Of a stretch of DNA of 41,063 bases, positions 11,119 through 17,482 are shown piece by piece. Below the pieces are notes generated by a model. The model was not told the DNA's origin. It saw only the letters and a program-made list of their open reading frames with translations, and did not search any database. Both the position numbers and the translations under genes were made by a program. The DNA comes from an uncultured Microbacteriaceae bacterium. Lineage in GTDB: Bacteria; Actinomycetota; Actinomycetes; Actinomycetales; Microbacteriaceae. Position 1 is the stretch's first letter. Every line of letters begins with the position of its first letter. The stretch is taken from the NCBI GenBank assembly GCA_946481135.1, contig CAMLMQ010000007.1, forward strand, positions 1 through 41,063, in the 5' to 3' direction.

Positions 11119-11164
11119 GTCGACCGGGTAATCCGTCGCAGATGTGTCGGATTACCCCGTCGAC
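11119..11164. terminator. Bidirectional hairpin between ndh and the LysR gene
   Basis: GTCGACCGGGTAATCCG (11119-11135) and CGGATTACCCCGTCGAC (11148-11164) form a 17-bp stem with one mismatch and a 12-nt loop. It lies between two convergent genes, as a shared terminator would. A further GGCGGATTAGCC stretch follows at about 11177-11188. Confidence 0.7.
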
Positions 11165-11210
11165 GACCCTCGAATTGGCGGATTAGCCGACTCGCCCATG
11201 GGACGTCGCG

Positions 11211-12128
11211 TCAGGCCGTCGAGACGCGTTCGCGCAGGCTCGCGCTGATCGTGTCGAGGAACCAGGCGTGCGCGGGCGACGCCGCACTCGCCGGGTGCGA
11301 GATGAGCCGCACCGCCGTGCGCGGCGAGGGGAACGGCAGGTCGAGCATGCGGGTGCCGTCGAGTCCGGCGATGTCGTTCATGGCGTCGATCGGCACGATC
11401 GCGACGTAGCCGCAGCGCGCGACGATCTTCGGCAGCGAGGCGAAGCTGTACACCTCGGCGTGCGGGACGTCGGCGAGGATGCCCGCGCCGAGGGCCGACA
11501 CGGCGTCGCTGATCGCGTGGTGACCCGACGAGGGAGCCACGCGCACCTCGGGCAGCCGGCGCAGATCCTCGACACGGATCGCGCCCGCGTCGTCGTCGAG
11601 GTCGTCCGGCACGAGGCACCCGTAACGGTCCTCGAAGAGCACGTCCTGCGTGACCGGTCCGCGCACCGGTGAGCTCGTGATCGCGGCGTCGATGTCGCGG
11701 GAGAGGATGTCGCCCGCGACGGTGTCGATGTCGAGCGGCACGACCTGGATCCGGATGCCGGGCGCCCGACGGCGGCTTTCGGAGAGGATGCGCGGCAGCA
11801 GCCCGCCTTCGCCGAGGTCGGTCAGGGCGATCGTGAACCGCCGGCGCGACGTCGCGGGGTCGAACCGAAGCCGGTCTTCGCTGCTCGCGAGCACCTGGGA
11901 GAGCGGGCCGCTGATCTCGGCGTAGAGGTCGATGGCGAGGGGCGTGGGGCGCATCCCGCCGCGCGTGCGCGTGAACAGCGGGTCGCCGAAGTGGTCGCGC
12001 AGCCGGCGCAACGAGTGGCTCAGCGTCGGCTGCGAGGCGTGAAGCGCCGCCGCCGCGCGGGTGAGGCTGCGTTCGCGGTAGATCGCGAGGAAGGTGCGGA
12101 GCAGGTTGAGGTCGACGCTCGTGCGCAT
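11211..12128 (-). CDS. LysR family transcriptional regulator
   Basis: A 305-residue regulator with an N-terminal winged helix-turn-helix (LNLLRTFLAIYRERSLTRAAAALHASQPTLSHSLRRL). It is followed by the two-lobed effector-binding domain (from about residue 85). It is divergently transcribed from the thiamine-diphosphate enzyme and ABC importer genes, the classic layout for a LysR activator of a catabolic operon, so its inducer is probably the imported compound or a derivative. I chose the ATG at 12128 over the one at 12152, because AATAAT ends 6 nt upstream of it, the leaderless spacing common in this window. The longer form would add only eight residues. Confidence 0.9.
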   Translation of the reverse strand: MRTSVDLNLLRTFLAIYRERSLTRAAAALHASQPTLSHSLRRLRDHFGDPLFTRTRGGMRPTPLAIDLYAEISGPLSQVLASSEDRLRFDPATSRRRFTIALTDLGEGGLLPRILSESRRRAPGIRIQVVPLDIDTVAGDILSRDIDAAITSSPVRGPVTQDVLFEDRYGCLVPDDLDDDAGAIRVEDLRRLPEVRVAPSSGHHAISDAVSALGAGILADVPHAEVYSFASLPKIVARCGYVAIVPIDAMNDIAGLDGTRMLDLPFPSPRTAVRLISHPASAASPAHAWFLDTISASLRERVSTA

Positions 12129-12134
12129 CCCGTC

Positions 12135-12140
12135 ATTATT
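12135..12140 (-). promoter_or_regulatory. Candidate -10 element of the LysR gene
   Basis: On the minus strand AATAAT ends 6 nt before the ATG at 12128. It is a local AT-rich spot in very GC-rich DNA. Confidence 0.4.
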
Positions 12141-12173
12141 CACGGAGCGCATGTTGCGTGTCCCGAGTATCTA

Positions 12174-12203
12174 TTGGACGACATCCGCGCGGCTTCGTAG
12201 CGT
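12174..12203 (+). promoter_or_regulatory. Candidate sigma-70-type promoter of the TPP-enzyme/ABC operon
   Basis: TTGGAC (12174-12179) and TAGCGT (12198-12203) are spaced by 18 nt, a good -35/-10 pair. The transcript would start near 12210 and carry GAGGA (12239-12243) as ribosome binding site. The intergenic stretch 12129-12250 is where a LysR protein would bind, but I could not single out a convincing T-N11-A operator. Confidence 0.5.
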
Positions 12204-12250
12204 GGTTAACGCCGAGCCGATGGGGGCCGGCGAGACCCGAGGATGGCGCG

Positions 12251-13915
12251 ATGACGCGGATGAGAGTGGCCGAGGCCGTGGGCACGGTGCTGGCCGAGCT
12301 CGGCATCCAGCAGGTGTTCGGCGTCGTCGGGAGCGGCAACTTCCGCGTCACCAACGCGCTCGTCGCGGGCGGCGCGACCTTCACGGCGGCGCGGCACGAG
12401 ATGGGCGCCGCGTCGATGGCGGATGCCTACGCGCGCGTGACCCGACAGGTGACGGCGCTCAGCGTGCACCAGGGATGCGGGCTCACCAACGCCCTGACCG
12501 GGATCGGCGAGGCCGCCAAGTGCCACACCCCCCTTCTCGTCCTCACCGGTGACACCGCGGTCGGCGACGTGACCTCGAACTTCCACATCGACCAGGACGC
12601 GGTGGCCGCGGCCGTCGGCGCGACCCCCATGCGCATCCACTCGGCGCGCACCGCCGTCGCGGATGCCGTGCGCGCGTTCCGGGTCGCTCAGCTGCGACGC
12701 ACGACCGTCGTGCTCTCCCTGCCGATCGACCTGCAGGAGGAGCTCATCCCCTACCCGGCCGACCGCCCGGCGACCGAGCTCACCGTGCCCCCCGTCGAGG
12801 TCTCGGCCGAGGAGGTGCGGCCCCTCGTCGAACTGCTCTCCCGCGCGGAGCGGCCGGTCATCCTCGGAGGGCGGGGTGCCCGCGGTGCGAAGCACGACAT
12901 CCGCGCCCTCGCCGCCGCGGCCGGTGCCCTGCTCATCGCATCCGGAGGCGGGCGGGGCGTCTTCGAGGGCGACCCGTGGGCCCTCGACATCATGGGAGGC
13001 TTCGCGACCGACGGCGCCGTCGAACTCGTCCGGGGAGCCGACCTCATCGTCGCGTTCGGGGTCGCCCTCAACGACTGGACCACGCGCGGGGGCACGCTGA
13101 CCGACGGTACGACCCTCGTGCAGATCGACGACCGCCCGGAGGCGATCGGCAAGCACCGCCTCGTCGACCTGGGCGTGATCGGCGACGCCGGGGCCGTCGC
13201 CCGCGCGGCCCACGCGGCGCTCGTCGCCGGAGGGGAACGCATCGGATACCGCACGCCCGACGTCGCCGAACGCGTGCGCGCCTCCCGGTACTGGTCCGAG
13301 CAGCCGCTCCCGACCGTCGACGAGCCCGGCTTCGTCGACCCCGCGGCCCTCACGAACGCCCTCGACGCGCTCCTCCCGCGGGAGCGGGTCGTCGCCGTGG
13401 ACGGCGGCAACGTCAACTGCTACCCGGGGGCGCACCTCCGGGTCCCCGACGACGAGGGCTTCTGCCTGCCGCTGTCGTTCCAGGCGATCGGACTGGGACT
13501 GGCGAGCGTCATCGGGGCGGCCATCGGGCGCCCCGACCGGGTTCCCGTTCTCGGAGTCGGCGACGGCTCGCTGCTCATGGCGGTCGCCGAACTCGAGACG
13601 GCCGCCCGCCTCGGGCTCGGCGTGCTCATCGTCGTCTACAACGACAGCGCCTATGGCGCCGAGATCCACCTCTTCCCGGGCGCGAGCGAGCGCGAGCAGG
13701 AGATCGTGCGCTTCCCCGACACCGACATCGCGGAGATCGCCCGCGGATTCGGCTGCGACGCGATCACGGTACGCGACCTCGGCGACCTCGCACCCGTCAC
13801 GCGCTGGCTCGACGAAGGACGGCCGCGGCCGCTCCTCATCGACGCCAAGATCACCGGCCGCGCCTCCTGGATGATGGCCGCCGGTCACGACTTCGCCGAC
13901 GTAACACACGAGTAA
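12251..13915 (+). CDS. Thiamine-diphosphate-dependent enzyme of the acetolactate synthase/decarboxylase superfamily
   Basis: A 554-residue three-domain enzyme. The N-terminal pyrimidine-binding domain holds the catalytic Glu50 (RHEMGAAS) that activates the cofactor, and VHQGCGLTN follows. The central domain spans about residues 185-325. The C-terminal diphosphate-binding domain has the GDG-x-N motif GDGSLLM...VYND (residues 437-465), which binds Mg2+-ThDP. The fold covers acetolactate synthase, benzoylformate, phenylpyruvate and sulfopyruvate decarboxylases and sulfoacetaldehyde acetyltransferase. The exact reaction cannot be read here. An anabolic acetolactate synthase is unlikely, since no small subunit follows. 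The start at 12251 has GAGGA 7 nt upstream; an open frame extends upstream to 12158 but lacks support. It lies first in the importer operon. Confidence 0.85.
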   Translation: MTRMRVAEAVGTVLAELGIQQVFGVVGSGNFRVTNALVAGGATFTAARHEMGAASMADAYARVTRQVTALSVHQGCGLTNALTGIGEAAKCHTPLLVLTGDTAVGDVTSNFHIDQDAVAAAVGATPMRIHSARTAVADAVRAFRVAQLRRTTVVLSLPIDLQEELIPYPADRPATELTVPPVEVSAEEVRPLVELLSRAERPVILGGRGARGAKHDIRALAAAAGALLIASGGGRGVFEGDPWALDIMGGFATDGAVELVRGADLIVAFGVALNDWTTRGGTLTDGTTLVQIDDRPEAIGKHRLVDLGVIGDAGAVARAAHAALVAGGERIGYRTPDVAERVRASRYWSEQPLPTVDEPGFVDPAALTNALDALLPRERVVAVDGGNVNCYPGAHLRVPDDEGFCLPLSFQAIGLGLASVIGAAIGRPDRVPVLGVGDGSLLMAVAELETAARLGLGVLIVVYNDSAYGAEIHLFPGASEREQEIVRFPDTDIAEIARGFGCDAITVRDLGDLAPVTRWLDEGRPRPLLIDAKITGRASWMMAAGHDFADVTHE

Positions 13916-13933
13916 TCACGGCACCACCGAGTT

Positions 13934-13949
13934 GAAACGAAGGAGTTTC
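13934..13949 (+). promoter_or_regulatory. Ribosome binding site displayed in a small hairpin loop
   Basis: GAAAC (13934-13938) and GTTTC (13945-13949) can pair around the loop, leaving most of the strong ribosome binding site AAGGAG (13940-13945) in the loop just ahead of the ATG at 13952. This may keep the site open or tune lipoprotein output. The stem is only 5 bp. Confidence 0.3.
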
Positions 13950-13951
13950 CC

Positions 13952-14992
13952 ATGATCCGCAGCACACGCCCCCGTCGGTTCGCCCTCGCGGCCGCCGGCG
14001 TCGTCACCGCCCTCACCCTCGCTGGCTGCGTCGGCGAGGAGGGGGGAGCCCCGCCCGCCGGCGACGGAGGCGACGGCGGAGTCATCCGCGTCGCCTACCT
14101 CGCGACCGGATCGTCGCTGCCTCTCTTCGTGGCGGCCGAGAAGCACGCCGAGGCCGCCGGCGTCGAGATCGAGCTCATCGAGGTGACGAGCGGCAACGAG
14201 TCGATCACGGGCGTCGCGACAGGACAGTTCGACGCGGGCTTCGCCGGGATCGGCTCCGCCGCGTACAACGCGTTCGACGAGGGACTGCCCGTGCGCTATG
14301 TCGCGCCGATGCATTCGGGCTACGTCGAGGACTACTTCATCATCTCCGCCGCCCACGCCGGCAGCACCGAGGAAGCGGCGGAGGTGGCCGAGGACATGTC
14401 GGAGTTCGCGGGTCAGAGCTTCGCCGTGAACGCCCCCGGCGTCGTGACGGAGGCGCTGCTGGGCTTCGCCCTCGAAGACGTCGGACTCTCGCTCTCCGAG
14501 GTCAACCTGGAGTACATCCCGTTCCCCGACCAGGTGTCGGCGCTCGCCAACGGCGGCATCGTCGCGGGCATCCTCTCGGAGCCCTTCCCAACGCAGGCCG
14601 AGGGGAACGGGTCGGGCTACCGGCCGTGGGAGACGCCCGACACCGAGCCGCTGCCGTTCACGGGCATCATCTACAACACCGACTGGGCCGAGGCGAACCC
14701 CGACCTCGCGGAGGGCTTCATGCGGGCCTACGCCGCCGGCGCCGCCGAGCTCGCCGAGAACGGCTGGGACACCGAGGAGATGCTCGGCTTCGTCGAGAAG
14801 TACACCGGGGCCGACCCGGCGGTCGTCGCCGCGTCGCGCCAGCACCACATCGCCGCCGACCTGAGCGTCGACCTCGACGTCGTGCTGCGCTACCAGGAGT
14901 TCTTCCTCGAGCAGGGCTCCCTCAACTACACCGAGATCATCCCCGAAGAGGAGATCTGGGACTTCTCCTGGCGCGACGCGGTGCTCGGCTGA
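13952..14992 (+). CDS. ABC importer substrate-binding lipoprotein, NMT1/SsuA/TauA-like
   Basis: A 346-residue exported lipoprotein with a basic n-region, hydrophobic core and lipobox LAGC (Cys26 lipidated), then a Gly-rich linker. The mature part resembles the NMT1/THI5-like and nitrate/sulfonate/taurine binding family. It shows VIRVAYLATGSSLPLFVAAEKHAEAAGVEIELIEV-style openings and a TGQFDAGFAG block. Family ligands include sulfonates, taurine, nitrate, thiamine pyrimidines and aromatic acids. The strong ribosome binding site AAGGAG and position first among the transport genes suit its high stoichiometric need. The substrate is presumably related to the reaction of the preceding enzyme. Confidence 0.87.
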   Translation: MIRSTRPRRFALAAAGVVTALTLAGCVGEEGGAPPAGDGGDGGVIRVAYLATGSSLPLFVAAEKHAEAAGVEIELIEVTSGNESITGVATGQFDAGFAGIGSAAYNAFDEGLPVRYVAPMHSGYVEDYFIISAAHAGSTEEAAEVAEDMSEFAGQSFAVNAPGVVTEALLGFALEDVGLSLSEVNLEYIPFPDQVSALANGGIVAGILSEPFPTQAEGNGSGYRPWETPDTEPLPFTGIIYNTDWAEANPDLAEGFMRAYAAGAAELAENGWDTEEMLGFVEKYTGADPAVVAASRQHHIAADLSVDLDVVLRYQEFFLEQGSLNYTEIIPEEEIWDFSWRDAVLG

Positions 14993-15789
14993 TGAGCACG
15001 GCGGAGGGCGTCGACCCGAAGGTCCGGGTCTCGAAGGTCACGAAGCGCTTTCCCGGCGCGTCGGAGGTCACGGCGCTCGACGAGGTGTCGCTCGACATCG
15101 CCGAGGGCGAGTTCGTGGCGATCGTCGGGCCCTCGGGATGCGGCAAGTCGACGCTCCTCCGCCTCGTCGCCGGCCTCTACGAGCCCACATCGGGCGAGGT
15201 CGAGATCGGATCGTCCAAGCCGGGGCGCCCCAAGACGGCGATGGTCTTCCAGGACCACGCGCTCTTCCCGTGGCTGTCGGTGCGCGACAACGTCATGTTC
15301 GGCCCCCGCAACCGCGACGTGCCGAAGCGGGAGGCGGTCGAGATCGCCGATGCGCAACTCGCCCGCCTCGGACTGTCGTCGTTCGCCGAGTTCTATCCGC
15401 ACCAGCTCTCGGGAGGGATGAAGCAGCGGGTGGGCATCGCGCGCGCACTCGCCCAGGATGCCGAGATCCTGCTCATGGACGAGCCCCTCGGTGCCCTCGA
15501 CGCGCAGACCCGCACGCTCCTGCAGGAGCAGATCCTGGAGCTGCGGCAGCAGTCCCAACCGACGGTCATGTACGTGACCCACGCGATCGACGAGGCGGTC
15601 TTCCTCGCCGACCGGGTGGTGCTCATGTCGGCACGGCCGGGACGCATCCGCGACATCATCGAGCTCGACTTCCCGCTGGACCGCGGGCCGGAGCTGCGCG
15701 GCACCGAGGAGTTCGCCAAGCTCTCGCAGGGCATCTGGAATCATCTGCGCGACGAGGTGCAGGCGGCGATGGCGGTGGACGGCCGGTGA
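14992..15789 (+). CDS. ABC importer ATP-binding protein, SsuB/TauB-like
   Basis: A 265-residue ATPase. The Walker A is GPSGCGKST (about residues 43-51), the Q-loop is VFQDHALFPW, the signature is LSGGMKQR, Walker B is ILLMDEP, and the switch is THAIDEAVFLADRV. FQDHALFPWLSVRDNV and the DEAVFLADR pattern are typical of the nitrate/sulfonate/taurine subfamily. It drives import with the two permeases that follow. Its ATG overlaps the lipoprotein stop by 1 nt (TGATG), and the gene ends in a GTGA overlap with the first permease. Confidence 0.93.
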   Translation: MSTAEGVDPKVRVSKVTKRFPGASEVTALDEVSLDIAEGEFVAIVGPSGCGKSTLLRLVAGLYEPTSGEVEIGSSKPGRPKTAMVFQDHALFPWLSVRDNVMFGPRNRDVPKREAVEIADAQLARLGLSSFAEFYPHQLSGGMKQRVGIARALAQDAEILLMDEPLGALDAQTRTLLQEQILELRQQSQPTVMYVTHAIDEAVFLADRVVLMSARPGRIRDIIELDFPLDRGPELRGTEEFAKLSQGIWNHLRDEVQAAMAVDGR

Positions 15790-16565
15790 TCGCCCGCCTG
15801 GCGCGGGAGAACTGGCCGCTCGTCGTCGGACCCGTGGTGCTGCTCGCGGTGTGGGAGGTGCTCAGCCGCACCGAGCTGATCCGCCCGACCTTCTTCCCGC
15901 CGCCGAGCCTGATCCTCGCGCAGTCCGTCGTCGTCTTCGACCCCGCCTCCGGGTTCGGCGCAGATCTCCTCGCGACGGTTCTGCGGCTGCTCCTCACGAT
16001 CGTCCTCGCCGTCGCGATCGGGGTCGCGTTCGGCATCGCGCTCACCGCATCCCGCTGGACCGAGAACGGCGTGACGCCCGTGCTCGCGTTCCTCTACCCG
16101 ATCCCGGGCGTGCTGTTCTTCCCGTTCCTCACCTTCGTGCTGGGACGCACCGAGACCGCGATCCTGCTGACGGCGCTCGTCACACCGCTCATCGTGATGG
16201 TGCTGTACACCGTCGCCGGGGTGCGCAGCATCGACACGACGCTGCTCGAGGTCGCCCGCAACTACGAATGCCGGGGAGCACGCCGCTTCTTCCGCGTCCT
16301 GCTCCCCGGCGCGCTCCCCTCGATCGTGACGGGCATCCGCATCTCGCTCGGGTTCGGGCTCATCGCCGTCATCGCGATCGAGATGGTGGGGGCGCAGAAC
16401 GGGCTCGGCAACGTGCTGTGGTCGAGCTGGCAGATCCTGCGCGTGACCGACATGTACGTCGCCCTGCTCTTCATCGCCGTGCTGGGGCTGCTGAGCTCGG
16501 TCGGCTTCGAGGCTCTCGTCGGTCGGCTCCTACCGTGGCGCCCGCGCGACCGGAGCGACGCGTGA
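15786..16565 (+). CDS. ABC importer permease 1, SsuC/TauC-like
   Basis: A 259-residue inner-membrane permease of the BPD type I family with about six transmembrane segments. It carries the cytoplasmic coupling helix (EAA) region around LLEVARNYECRGARRFFRVLLPGALP. The N-terminal RPTFFPPPSLIL is typical of the nitrate/sulfonate/taurine group. The GTG start overlaps the ATPase stop as GTGA. It shares family but little sequence with permease 2, so the importer is probably a heterodimer, unlike the single-permease Ssu and Tau systems. Confidence 0.9.
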   Translation: MIARLARENWPLVVGPVVLLAVWEVLSRTELIRPTFFPPPSLILAQSVVVFDPASGFGADLLATVLRLLLTIVLAVAIGVAFGIALTASRWTENGVTPVLAFLYPIPGVLFFPFLTFVLGRTETAILLTALVTPLIVMVLYTVAGVRSIDTTLLEVARNYECRGARRFFRVLLPGALPSIVTGIRISLGFGLIAVIAIEMVGAQNGLGNVLWSSWQILRVTDMYVALLFIAVLGLLSSVGFEALVGRLLPWRPRDRSDA

Positions 16566-17359
16566 ACCCGCGGCTCCGGGGCATCCTGCAGGCCGCCGCG
16601 ATCCCGGTGCTGCTGCTCGTGGCGTGGGAGGCGACGACGCGTCTCGGGGTGCTCGACGCCCGCTTCTTCATCCCGCCGAGTGAGATCGTCGTCACGACCG
16701 TCGAGGAGTTCCTCGGTGGGCGGCTCGGGATCGACCTCCTCGTCACACTCCGCCGCCTCGCCCTGGCGTTCGCGCTCGCGGCGGTGGCCGGGGTGGTCAT
16801 CGGGGCCGCGTCGGGTCAGTGGCGCACGGTCGAGCTGCTCATCCGGCCCGTCACCGACACCCTCTACCCGCTGCCGAAGATCGCGATCCTGCCGCTGTTC
16901 ATCATCATCGTCGGGCGCGGCGAGGTGGCCTACATCCTCACGGCGTTCGCGACGGCGTTCTTCCAGATCATCATCAGCACCCGCAGCAGCGTGCGGAACG
17001 TCGACCGCGAACTGCTCGAGGCGGGCCGCAACTTCGGGGCCACCGGGCTGCGCTTCTTCACGCGACTGCTGTTCCCGGCGATCGCCCCGTCGGTGCTCAA
17101 CGGACTGCGGCTCGGTCTCGCAACGTGTCTCATCACCCTCATCGCCGCCGAGTTCGTCGGAGCGGAGTTGGGGGTCGGGGCGATGATCCGTCGCGCGGGG
17201 CAGCAGTTCGCGATCGACCAGGTCTACGCCGGGATCGTGCTCACCGGGGTGCTCGGGGTGCTCATCACGCTGCTGTTCCGCGTGATCGAACCGCTCGTGC
17301 TGCCGGGGCGTCGGGTGCGACGGAACGCCGGGCGTACCCTCGGTACGACGCCCTCGTAG
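16562..17359 (+). CDS. ABC importer permease 2, SsuC/TauC-like
   Basis: A 265-residue permease of the same family as permease 1, with FFIPPSEIV near the N-terminus and the EAA region LLEAGRNFGATGLRFFTRLLFPAIAPS. It has about six transmembrane segments. It starts with GTG in a GTGA overlap with permease 1. The 3' end is unusual. The final codons ACG CCC TCG TAG run into the tRNA-Leu gene, so the stop codon is tRNA positions 8-10. The last 15 or so residues are basic and low in hydrophobicity and may be an acquired tail. Confidence 0.9.
   Translation: MNPRLRGILQAAAIPVLLLVAWEATTRLGVLDARFFIPPSEIVVTTVEEFLGGRLGIDLLVTLRRLALAFALAAVAGVVIGAASGQWRTVELLIRPVTDTLYPLPKIAILPLFIIIVGRGEVAYILTAFATAFFQIIISTRSSVRNVDRELLEAGRNFGATGLRFFTRLLFPAIAPSVLNGLRLGLATCLITLIAAEFVGAELGVGAMIRRAGQQFAIDQVYAGIVLTGVLGVLITLLFRVIEPLVLPGRRVRRNAGRTLGTTPS
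17335..17340 (+). promoter_or_regulatory. Candidate -10 element of the tRNA gene, inside permease 2
   Basis: TACCCT matches TANNNT and ends 9 nt before the first base of the tRNA, a suitable distance for a start at or just before the mature 5' end. It lies within the coding end of permease 2. Confidence 0.35.
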
Positions 17360-17423
17360 CCCAATCGGCAGAGGCAGCCGACTTAAAATCGGCCCAGTCT
17401 GGGTTCGAGTCCCAGCGAGGGCA
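17350..17423 (+). tRNA. tRNA-Leu (anticodon UAA) with a short, class-I-type variable loop
   Basis: A complete 74-nt cloverleaf. The acceptor GCCCTCG pairs with CGAGGGC. U8/A9 precede a D-arm with GCC/GGC and loop G18-G19. The anticodon stem GCCGA/TCGGC encloses CTTAAAA, giving anticodon TAA, which reads UUA (Leu). The variable loop is only 5 nt (CCAGT). The T-arm is CTGGG/CCCAG with TTCGAGT, and the discriminator is A73. CCA is not encoded. Ordinary bacterial tRNA-Leu is class II with a long variable arm, so this is atypical in shape though sound in pairing. Its first 10 nt overlap the end of the permease gene. Confidence 0.9.
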
Positions 17424-17467
17424 CGGCGTCTCGTCGCCCGCGGATGCGATGGAACGGGGGTCGTGCG

Positions 17468-17482
17468 GAGCCGCGCGGGCTC
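17468..17482. terminator. Weak hairpin at the junction of tRNA and membrane-protein gene
   Basis: GAGCC (17468-17472) and GGCTC (17478-17482) form a 5-bp stem with a GCGCG loop. It overlaps the stop codon of the minus-strand membrane-protein gene and follows the plus-strand tRNA. It may help termination on either strand, but it is short. Confidence 0.3.

Noticed and set aside
12158..12250. Upstream extension of the ThDP enzyme
   Set aside because: The frame is open, but it would cover the likely promoter. The family N-terminus and GAGGA ribosome binding site fit 12251.
17350..17423. Degenerate tRNA or tRNA pseudogene
   Set aside because: All stems pair, the T-loop and D-loop contacts are present and the length is normal; only the variable loop type is unusual.
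11211..17423. Integrative element inserted at the tRNA
   Set aside because: No integrase or attachment duplication is visible, and integration normally uses the 3' end of a tRNA, whereas this locus lies at the 5' end. A simple rearrangement remains possible.
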